Assembly (NCBI GenBank): GCA_900550185.1
Contig: URRN01000051.1
Location: 1-11,688 of the forward strand
Length of the DNA stretch: 11,688 nt
From: an uncultured Collinsella sp.
GTDB lineage: Bacteria; Actinomycetota; Coriobacteriia; Coriobacteriales; Coriobacteriaceae
Reading direction: 5' to 3'
In this document: positions 1-5,331 of the stretch, in pieces
Position numbering within the stretch: the stretch's first letter is position 1
Layout: the number at the start of each line of letters is the position of its first letter
The notes under the pieces: model-generated
Told to the model about the DNA's origin: nothing
Seen by the model: the letters and a program-made list of their open reading frames with translations, nothing else
The model's database searches: none
Position numbers and translations under genes: made by a program

Positions 1-395
1 CCCCGGACACACTCGCGCGCCAATGCGGTCACCAGATACAGGTGATGGCAGAGCACCAGATCGGGCCGAAACTCAGCCACCGCCCGATCGATTGCAGCAG
101 CAAATGCCCGCTCAAATGCCTTGAGCATCGAAGGCGTCAGATCACGATAGCGTGTAGAGGGATAGGGCATGACATCGGACATACCGCAGATGGGAAACGG
201 CAGCTCGGGCGACTCGAACGGTACGGCAAACACGGCAGCACGTCGGTCCAGCTCGCCTTGGGTATCACCCGGAGCCGCGCCGCAAAGCACGGCGGCGCGA
301 TGCCCCGTCTCGATCTGTTCGCGCACGAGCGCGGCAAGGTAGGTGCCGCTGCCGGTGCTATCTGGTTTTTGTGCCGAGATATTGAGGATGCGCAT
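1..395 (-). CDS. Glycosyltransferase, GT4-like N-terminal part (cut by window edge)
   Basis: The reading frame runs off the left end of the window, so 131 codons of the N-terminus are visible. It opens with MRILNISAQKPDSTGSGTYL, a short beta strand followed by a glycine-rich loop (about residues 14-20). GHRAAVLCG follows, then FRPDLVLCHHLYLVTALA near residues 107-126. This is the usual N-terminal Rossmann pattern of GT-B fold family-4 glycosyltransferases, which move a sugar from a nucleotide donor to an acceptor on the cytoplasmic face of the membrane. The donor-binding half lies outside the window, so the sugar cannot be guessed. ATG 395 is chosen because AGGGG lies 11 bases upstream; an in-frame GTG at 407 sits inside that ribosome site and is less likely. 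It begins 14 bases after the activase stop and may be the last gene of that operon, although a glycosyltransferase has no obvious role with the reductase. Confidence 0.72.
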   Translation of the reverse strand, partial: MRILNISAQKPDSTGSGTYLAALVREQIETGHRAAVLCGAAPGDTQGELDRRAAVFAVPFESPELPFPICGMSDVMPYPSTRYRDLTPSMLKAFERAFAAAIDRAVAEFRPDLVLCHHLYLVTALARECVR

Positions 396-409
396 GTCGC
401 GGTACACCC

Positions 410-1174
410 CTAGGCCAAGGCGGCGGCGCGAATCGCCGCGCCGATGGCACCGGCAAAGCGAGCCTGGGGCGAGGTGGTCACCGGCGACCCCAGCAGCTCG
501 CCCAACCGCTCCACCACGAAGGCGTTCTCGCACAGGCCACCGGTCAGGTAGTACGGGGCGCCCGCGGCCTGCCCGGCCATGGTCACCACGCGCGAAACCA
601 CGCTGTCGATCACGCCACGCGCAATGTTCTCGCGCGGCTCACCGCGACCGATGAGGCTGATGACCTCGCTTTCGGCAAACACCGTGCACATGCTGCTGAT
701 CTTGGTAGGCTCGCCGGAACGCGCCAGGTCGGCCATCTGTTGCTGGGTAATGCCCAGGCGGTCGGCCATGATCTCCAAAAAGCGCCCCGTGCCGGCGGCG
801 CACTTGTCGTTCATGGCAAACTTGGCCACGCGGCCACTTTTAAGCTGAATGACCTTGGTGTCCTGACCACCCACATCGATCACGGTGCCGTGGTCGCCAA
901 ACAGACGTACGGCACCGGTACCGTGGCAGGTGATCTCGGTCACGACCTTGTGCGCATAGGGCACGGCGACACGGCCGTAGCCAGTCGCGATCACGCGCAC
1001 GTCGTCGGCAGCCACGTCATAGCCAGCCGCGGCAAGCTCGCCGCGCAGACGCTCGGCCGCATCGACCGACGAATATCCCGTCGGCATGACGCAGGTCCAC
1101 GCAATGGCGCCATCCGTCTCCGCAACCGCAGCCTTCGCGGCCGTCGAGCCTATGTCGATACCAATGCCAACCAC
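410..1174 (-). CDS. Activase ATPase for a double-cubane / 2-hydroxyacyl-CoA dehydratase type reductase (BcrAD/BadFG family)
   Basis: This 254-aa protein has the length and motifs of the HgdC/YjiL activases: ASKHA-fold ATPases that are homodimers sharing one [4Fe-4S] cluster and use ATP hydrolysis to push an electron onto the partner reductase. Visible are the phosphate-binding loop GIDIGSTAAK (residues 5-14), VIDVGGQDTKVIQL (98-111), NDKCAAGTGRFLE with C125, and SMCTVFAESEVISL with C163. C125 and C163 match the two cysteines per monomer that bind the bridging cluster in this family. YLTGG (209-213) and the closing FAGAIGAA are also typical. The start is GTG at 1174, with AGGAGG five bases upstream; the nearby ATG is out of frame. 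The gene follows the 387-aa reductase gene after 50 bases, so the two are almost certainly co-transcribed. Confidence in the family is high; the partner is inferred from position. Confidence 0.93.
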   Translation of the reverse strand: MVGIGIDIGSTAAKAAVAETDGAIAWTCVMPTGYSSVDAAERLRGELAAAGYDVAADDVRVIATGYGRVAVPYAHKVVTEITCHGTGAVRLFGDHGTVIDVGGQDTKVIQLKSGRVAKFAMNDKCAAGTGRFLEIMADRLGITQQQMADLARSGEPTKISSMCTVFAESEVISLIGRGEPRENIARGVIDSVVSRVVTMAGQAAGAPYYLTGGLCENAFVVERLGELLGSPVTTSPQARFAGAIGAAIRAAALA

Positions 1175-1224
1175 GGCATCCTCCTTCTATGCGGCAAAGC
1201 GGCTGTCCCCTTGCCGCGTTCGTC

Positions 1225-2388
1225 CTACAGGGTCTCGATAAAAGCGGCGATGCGGGTCTCGATCTGGCCCATGTCACCGTTGCTGTAGTCGGTCTCGATC
1301 TTCATATACGGAATACCCGCACCCTCGACAGCCTCCTGCATGCGCGCACTCTCCACGTTAAAGGTGTGGCACGCCTGGAGCACATTCTCCACCACACCGT
1401 CGACGTGGTATTTCTCGCACATGGCCAGGGTGTTGTCCATACGACCGTCGTTGGGCGTCATGACCGAGCAGTTGATATCCAGGTAGCGGTCGGCGATGGC
1501 GCGCAGGATGTCGGGAGCCTCCGGGTCGATCATCATGGCCGCCGTACGCTCGCCCGAGCAGTCGTCCATGCAAACGACCACGCCGCCGTTGGACTCGATG
1601 GTGCGACCGATCTTGTTGATCACACCGCCCACCGGGCAGCCGGTGATCAGAATGCGCTTGGCATCCGCCGCAACCGGGCGCTCGCCCGCGTCGTAGGCCT
1701 CGCGCAGCTTGGCAACCTTTTGCTCCAGCTGCTGCGTATAGGCCTCGATATCAAAGCTGAACGTACCGGCAAACATGGTGCTCATCAGGTCGACGCCGCT
1801 CATAGCCGCCGGCTGGTTGGCCTGCAGCGCAAACATCTCGAGCTGGGCAGCACGCAGGCGATTGCGACGACGGACGGCGACGCGCAGGTCGTCATCGGTG
1901 ATAGTGATGCCGTAGAAGTTCTCGAGCTCTTCCTTGAGCAGACGGCACTCCTCGTACCAGCCCTCACGCTCGTAGGCGCGATCGCGACCCTGCGGCAGGT
2001 GCAGAATGTGCGTGCGCTTAAGCTCGTTGAGTAGCTCGTACATCTTCTTCTTGCCGTCGCAGGTGGTCTCGCCGATGATCATGTCGCTAAAGTACGTAAA
2101 CGGGCACTTTTGCGAATAGGCAAAACCGTACGTCGACTTGATGAGCGGGCAGAGGTTTGCCGGCAGCACCTTCTCGGCCTCGGGAATCACCTCGTCGGAC
2201 GTGCCGCACAGCGCCACGCTCGCAGCCCCCGCGGCATCGATAATCTCGAGCGGCGTGTAGCTGCACAGAAAACCGACCAGGCGATTACCCGCCTGCTTAT
2301 AATCCTTGACGCGAATAAACGCCGCCTTGCGTTGCTCGTTGAACTCCTCAAACGTGGACGGCAACGGCTGCTCAATATTTTCCGACAT
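1225..2388 (-). CDS. Double-cubane-cluster reductase subunit, YjiM-like (2-hydroxyacyl-CoA dehydratase D-component family)
   Basis: A 387-aa soluble protein of the family that includes HgdB, BcrB and the double-cubane cluster proteins (E. coli YjiM type). It would accept an electron from the activase encoded next to it and pass it to an unknown small substrate. Motifs in order: LCPLIKS (C80), KCPF (C95), GETTCDGKKKMYELL (C110), ITGCPVGG (C251), DDCSGE (C277), LQACHT (C340), and the family's closing ETDYSNGDMGQIETRI (365-380). These six cysteines match the ones I recall in YjiM. ATG 2388 is preferred over an in-frame TTG at 2403 because AAGGAG lies four bases before the ATG. It is the second of two paralogous subunits, 154 bases after the first. 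The alternative is a true (R)-2-hydroxyacyl-CoA dehydratase subunit, but no CoA-transferase or acyl-CoA dehydrogenase gene is nearby. Confidence 0.88.
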   Translation of the reverse strand: MSENIEQPLPSTFEEFNEQRKAAFIRVKDYKQAGNRLVGFLCSYTPLEIIDAAGAASVALCGTSDEVIPEAEKVLPANLCPLIKSTYGFAYSQKCPFTYFSDMIIGETTCDGKKKMYELLNELKRTHILHLPQGRDRAYEREGWYEECRLLKEELENFYGITITDDDLRVAVRRRNRLRAAQLEMFALQANQPAAMSGVDLMSTMFAGTFSFDIEAYTQQLEQKVAKLREAYDAGERPVAADAKRILITGCPVGGVINKIGRTIESNGGVVVCMDDCSGERTAAMMIDPEAPDILRAIADRYLDINCSVMTPNDGRMDNTLAMCEKYHVDGVVENVLQACHTFNVESARMQEAVEGAGIPYMKIETDYSNGDMGQIETRIAAFIETL

Positions 2389-2542
2389 ATAACTCCTTAA
2401 CAAACCTTTTAATCAACCAAGGAAACGGCTTTCCCAGGTGCCCGAGGTTGCCGTGAAAGAGGAGCGCCGCGTACTTTGGTATGCAAGCGATGGTTTGAAC
2501 GGCAAGATCGGGTGCTTGGGGAAGCCGCTGGACCGGATAGCC
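2389..2542 (-). other. 154-bp gap between the two reductase genes, with a weak hairpin
   Basis: This gap is long for an operon whose other junctions are 14 and 50 bases. I see no convincing ORF in it. In the transcript sense it holds ACGGC and GCCGT arms about 20 bases apart, followed by TTTCC, and a smaller overlapping hairpin GGAAA-CGGC-TTTCC on the plus strand near 2420-2433. There is no long U-run, so this is at best a weak terminator or an mRNA-processing or stability hairpin that could set different levels of the two subunits. The only sequence with a clear job is the AAGGAG ribosome site just before 2388. Confidence 0.3.
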
Positions 2543-3826
2543 CTAAATGGTTTCCAAGAAAGCCTCAATCCTGGTTTGCAGTTGGCCTGCATCCTCGCCG
2601 GCGTAGTCTGTCGTGATGTGCATAAACGGAATGCCTGCCTCCTCGGCAGCCTTCTCCACGGCAAACGACTCCATCTCGTAGAGCGTGCAGAACTGCAGAG
2701 CCACGTCGACGATGCCGTCGGCATGTAGGTCCTGGGCCATCTGGACAATGTCTTTCATACGCTGATCGTTGGGCGTAAAGACGGCGCAGTTGATCTTAAA
2801 GTAGCGCTCGGCGATGGCGTCGAGCATCTCGTCAACCGTCTCGCCGGACTCGTCGACCAGGTCCTTGTAGTAGCGCGAGCCCGTGCAGGACTCCTCGCCT
2901 ACCACAACGCCGCCGGCCTTCTCGATAAGGTTGAACAGCTTCCAGTTGGGCACGGCCATGGGCGTACCGGTGTACAGGATGCGCTTGGTCCCCTTGGGCG
3001 CCACGCCCTCGCCGGCCTCGACACGCTGCTCGCACTCAGCCGCCATATCGTTAATGGCTCCGGTCAGACGCAGCGTGTCGTCCATAAAGGCGGCCTGAAC
3101 GGTCAGCAGGCTGTCGAGACCGCTGATGGGCGCCGGGTCGGCAGCGCGCGTGGCAGCGAGGCGCTGCAGGGCGCGACGCTTCTCATTGACGGCGTGGATG
3201 GCAGCCTTCAGGCCCTCGGGCGTAATCTTGACGCCGCACTCGTCCTCGATCTTGGCGGCGAGCTTCTTGACCTCGGCCTTCCAGGTCACGAGCGTCGACT
3301 CGTCGTGCACGTTGGGAATATCCATGACGTACATGTTCTTTTGCGTGGCAAAGAACTCGTAGGCTTTCTTCTTACCGTCGCAGGTGTTCTCGCCTACCAC
3401 CAGGTCACTCGACTCAATGTAGGGGCAGACCTCGCCCAGCTTAAAGCCGGCAAAGCTCTTGATAAGCGGACAGGTGTTGCGCGGCAGGTGCTCCTCGACC
3501 CTATCGGCTGCCCAATCGGCACCAGAGCACAGACCCACGGGGATACCGTCGCAGGCAAGTACGATCTCCTCGGGCACGTACACGCAGAACGAACCCACGA
3601 TCTTGGTGGCCTCGCCAGCCTCCTTCTTGTCGAGCATCTCCTTAATGCGGCCGCTATGGATGTTGGTGGCCACAAAGTCCAGGTAGGACGTGGACTTGGG
3701 GCGATTGTTCTGCGTCAGGAACATATCGCCGTACATCTGGCCCACGGCGCCCAGCAGCATGTCGTGGTCGGCAAGATTCATGCCGAGGCTCTCCCACATC
3801 GGATGGAAATCAAATTCTTCAGCCAT
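2543..3826 (-). CDS. Double-cubane-cluster reductase subunit, longer paralogue (2-hydroxyacyl-CoA dehydratase family)
   Basis: A 427-aa paralogue of the downstream 387-aa protein, with roughly 40 extra N-terminal residues. Shared motifs are NTCPLIKS (C119), EVCPY (C134), GENTCDGKKKAYEFF (C149), EESCTG (C314), LQFCTL (C380) and the closing TTDYAGEDAGQLQTRI (405-420). At the position of the paralogue's ITGCPVGG it reads YTGTPMAVPNWK, so Thr288 replaces a cysteine. Five of the six matching cysteines are therefore present. The protein should be a cytoplasmic iron-sulfur enzyme reduced by the activase of the same operon. Two unlike subunits suggest a heterodimer, as in 2-hydroxyacyl-CoA dehydratases, but motif style is closer to double-cubane reductases. 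ATG 3826 has GAGGGGA about eight bases upstream. It is the first large gene of the operon, about 230 bases from the promoter. The substrate cannot be told from sequence. Confidence 0.88.
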   Translation of the reverse strand: MAEEFDFHPMWESLGMNLADHDMLLGAVGQMYGDMFLTQNNRPKSTSYLDFVATNIHSGRIKEMLDKKEAGEATKIVGSFCVYVPEEIVLACDGIPVGLCSGADWAADRVEEHLPRNTCPLIKSFAGFKLGEVCPYIESSDLVVGENTCDGKKKAYEFFATQKNMYVMDIPNVHDESTLVTWKAEVKKLAAKIEDECGVKITPEGLKAAIHAVNEKRRALQRLAATRAADPAPISGLDSLLTVQAAFMDDTLRLTGAINDMAAECEQRVEAGEGVAPKGTKRILYTGTPMAVPNWKLFNLIEKAGGVVVGEESCTGSRYYKDLVDESGETVDEMLDAIAERYFKINCAVFTPNDQRMKDIVQMAQDLHADGIVDVALQFCTLYEMESFAVEKAAEEAGIPFMHITTDYAGEDAGQLQTRIEAFLETI

Positions 3827-3989
3827 GACGGTTCCCCTCTCGAACCAAAAATGGATAACAGCGGTATCGATGCACGACGGACGGCGATTGCCCGGCCGTG
3901 CTCAAACCCGGAATTTTAGGGAACCTGCTTTGCGGTCGATTATTTAGTTGTGCGTCGTCTCTCCCGGAGCCGTGAACATACCTGCTCAT
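3819..3989 (-). CDS. Possible 56-codon leader ORF bridging the 22-aa ORF and the first reductase gene
   Basis: The ATG at 3989 overlaps the stop of the 22-codon ORF (ATGA), with CGGAG six bases upstream. The TGA at 3819 lies inside the start of the 427-aa gene, which it overlaps by eight bases (ATGGCTGA). The predicted peptide begins MSRYVHGSGRDD, is polar and basic, and has no membrane segment, signal or motif that I recognise; it does not look like an ordinary conserved protein. The neat overlaps at both ends suggest translational coupling, in which ribosomes crossing the leader reach and open the reductase ribosome site. Equally, in GC-rich DNA an ORF of this length can arise by chance. 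I regard it as a candidate only. Confidence 0.22.
   Translation of the reverse strand: MSRYVHGSGRDDAQLNNRPQSRFPKIPGLSTAGQSPSVVHRYRCYPFLVREGNRHG
3830..3925 (-). promoter_or_regulatory. Leader pairing that could mask the ribosome site of the 427-aa gene
   Basis: In the transcript, GGTTCCC (3925-3919) is complementary to GGGAACC (3836-3830), which overlaps the AGGGG ribosome site (3838-3834) of the first reductase gene. A competing local hairpin, GGTTC-GAGAGGG-GAACC, uses the same downstream arm and leaves part of the site in its loop. The two folds exclude each other. The arms are short (seven and five base pairs) and the longer fold spans about 80 bases, so this is suggestive only. Confidence 0.25.
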
Positions 3990-4054
3990 ATGCGACTCCG
4001 AGCCATATACAGGGCGCGCGCGGCAACGCGGCGAATGTATGTCGTCTGCGGCAT
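3986..4054 (-). CDS. 22-codon leader peptide or small protein
   Basis: A complete small ORF, MPQTTYIRRV...YMARSRI, ending in TGA at 3986. It has the best ribosome site in this region, AAGGAGG with eight bases to the ATG, and lies just behind a good promoter whose predicted transcript would start only some 25 bases upstream. It is thus the first ORF on the reductase operon mRNA. The peptide is basic (five Arg, no acidic residue) and has no run of a single amino acid that would point to a classical attenuator. Its stop overlaps the start of a second leader ORF. I do not recognise the peptide. Translation seems likely from the ribosome site; function, whether regulatory leader or real small protein, is open. 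Confidence 0.45.
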   Translation of the reverse strand: MPQTTYIRRVAARALYMARSRI

Positions 4055-4084
4055 GTGCGCACCCTCCTTTACAAGTTGAGGTTA

Positions 4085-4113
4085 ACTATATCAACGGTCA
4101 TCGACCATGCGAA
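4085..4113 (-). promoter_or_regulatory. Promoter of the reductase operon
   Basis: On the minus strand there is a -35 box TTCGCA (4113-4108), a 17-base spacer and a -10 box TATAGT (4090-4085), which match the sigma-70 consensus at four and five of six positions. Transcription would begin near 4078, giving a leader of about 25 bases to the 22-codon ORF. No other promoter of similar quality lies between the modC terminator and the 427-aa gene. Confidence 0.55.
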
Positions 4114-4125
4114 CACCGTTGACAT
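4088..4125. promoter_or_regulatory. Operator-like inverted repeat over the reductase promoter
   Basis: The arms ATATCAACGGT (4088-4098) and ACCGTTGACAT (4115-4125) are inverted repeats matching at 10 of 11 positions, 16 bases apart. One arm overlaps the -10 box and the other lies just upstream of the -35 box, so a dimeric regulator binding both would cover the polymerase site. Because the repeat is upstream of the expected start site, it acts as DNA rather than RNA. No regulator gene is in the window, and I cannot assign a regulator family. Confidence 0.5.
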
Positions 4126-4209
4126 TCGTACGACAGCGTCGTGTGCCATCGCTTAATAAATAATTATCTTAATTGATAAGAGTTTGTCATTCCTCATTCG
4201 GCGAACGGC

Positions 4210-4246
4210 AAAAACAAAGCCGCCGAGGCTTATATGCCCCGACGGC
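4210..4246 (-). terminator. Intrinsic terminator of the modABC operon
   Basis: Twelve bases after the modC stop the transcript can form an 11-bp stem, GCCGTCGGGGC with GCCTCGGCGGC (two G-U pairs), with the six-base loop ATATAA, followed by TTTGTTTTT. This is a textbook intrinsic terminator and separates modABC from the reductase operon. Confidence 0.92.
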
Positions 4247-4257
4247 ATTACCCGGCG

Positions 4258-5328
4258 CTATCGACAAACCAAATGGATCCTGCTGGCATCAAAATGCATG
4301 CGAAGCGTCTCGCCTGCTTGCGGCAGCTCGTCAACAGGCATGCCCACTTTGTTGACCTTCCACTGCAGACGCGTGGGCGCATCGACGCGCGGCACATCCA
4401 ACAGCACCAGGCGTTCAAAACGCGAATCGCTCACGCGCGCCACGTGCAGGTCGTAGCTGTTGCGGCCCCGCTCGGCACGGTTGTCCACATGGAAGTAGCT
4501 CGCACGAATACCCAAGTAGGCAACATCGTCGGGAACCTCGCGACCCACATTAAAGGTCATGCCCCAGTCGAGAGCCCCAACTTCTTCGTCGCCGATCTTG
4601 CGCGCCCGGCTTGTGTTCTTGCAGCCCGTCAGGCGCAGTGCCGCCAGCGTCTGCGGACGGCGGACCACGTCCTCGACGGAGCCGATCTCCTCAACATGCC
4701 CGTCGTGCATCACGCAGATGCGCTGGCACAGGCGGCACGCTTCGTCAATGTCGTGGCTCACGTAAAGCACGGTGCGGTTGCATACATCGAACAGGTCGAG
4801 CATGTTCTGTTCGAGGGCGCTCTTAAGATAGGAATCGAGCGCGCTCATGGGCTCATCGAGCATAAAAATGCCCGGATGCGCCGCCACCATACGGGCAAGC
4901 GCCACGCGTTGCTGCTGCCCGCCCGAGAGTCGCGCGGGGTAGCGGTCGGCAAAATCGGCTAGACCGAAAATGCTCAGATAGCGCTCGGCGAGCTTTTTGC
5001 GTGCGGCGGCGTCGCCCGCATCCTTTACACCGGCGCATACGTTATCGGCCACCGTCATGTTGGGAAAGAGCTGATAGTTTTGGAACAGCAGGGCGCATTT
5101 GCGCGCCTGTGGCGACAGGTTGATGCCCGCCGCCGAGTCAAAAAAGGTCACGCCGTTAACGACGATCTTGCCCTCGTCGGGCGTCTCCACACCGGCAATG
5201 CAGCGAAGTGTGCAGCTCTTGCCGCAACCCGAGGCACCGAGCAACGCCACGCGCTCCTCGCCGGCCTCAAGCTGCATGTCGAGCATAAACCCGGGATAGT
5301 GCTTTTTTATATCCAGAACGAGCGACAT
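4258..5328 (-). CDS. modC: Molybdate ABC transporter ATP-binding protein ModC
   Basis: A 356-aa ABC ATPase that would power molybdate (or tungstate) import with ModA and ModB on the inner face of the membrane. Walker A is GASGCGKS (31-38), the Q-loop is FQNYQLFP (Q83), the signature is LSGGQQQR (134-141), Walker B is IFMLDEP with E159, the D-loop is SALD, and the H-loop is SHD with H192. From about residue 235 to the end there is a TOBE/MOP-like C-terminal region, which in ModC proteins can bind the oxyanion and regulate transport; its sequence is weakly conserved here. The assignment to molybdate rather than another oxyanion rests on the modA and modB neighbours. ATG 5328 has GGGAGG ten bases upstream. 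The modB stop is only three bases away, so translation is probably coupled. Confidence 0.93.
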   Translation of the reverse strand: MSLVLDIKKHYPGFMLDMQLEAGEERVALLGASGCGKSCTLRCIAGVETPDEGKIVVNGVTFFDSAAGINLSPQARKCALLFQNYQLFPNMTVADNVCAGVKDAGDAAARKKLAERYLSIFGLADFADRYPARLSGGQQQRVALARMVAAHPGIFMLDEPMSALDSYLKSALEQNMLDLFDVCNRTVLYVSHDIDEACRLCQRICVMHDGHVEEIGSVEDVVRRPQTLAALRLTGCKNTSRARKIGDEEVGALDWGMTFNVGREVPDDVAYLGIRASYFHVDNRAERGRNSYDLHVARVSDSRFERLVLLDVPRVDAPTRLQWKVNKVGMPVDELPQAGETLRMHFDASRIHLVCR

Positions 5329-5331
5329 GGC

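Larger units (their letters stand above)
3827..4257. other. 431-bp intergenic region between modC and the reductase operon
   Basis: From right to left this region holds the modC terminator (4210-4246), an AT-rich stretch at about 4152-4182 with a small inverted repeat (TTATC-TTAATT-GATAA, 4164-4179), a hairpin ACGAC-AGC-GTCGT at 4130-4142, the operator-like inverted repeat and promoter (4085-4125), a 22-codon ORF with a strong ribosome site, and then about 160 bases of leader up to the 427-aa gene. Plus-strand ORFs across it have no ribosome sites or recognisable protein features. The AT-rich block lies some 50 bases upstream of the -35 box, where it could bind an activator or simply bend. 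Confidence 0.6.

Noticed and set aside
396..407. GTG at 407 as start of the glycosyltransferase
   Set aside because: The codon lies inside the AGGGG ribosome site, which fits ATG 395 better.
1189..2034. Long plus-strand ORF (281 codons) across the 387-aa gene
   Set aside because: It mirrors a well-supported minus-strand gene, has no ribosome site or recognisable motif, and its His/Val/Leu-rich translation is typical of an antisense shadow in GC-rich DNA.
410..3826. Assignment as (R)-2-hydroxyglutaryl-CoA dehydratase HgdABC
   Set aside because: The family is shared, but cysteine motifs resemble YjiM-type double-cubane proteins more, and no CoA-transferase, decarboxylase or acyl-CoA dehydrogenase gene is adjacent. 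Not excluded.
3690..4156. Plus-strand ORFs of 60-90 codons in the intergenic region
   Set aside because: They have no ribosome sites and no protein-like features, and they run against the promoter and terminator signals read on the other strand.
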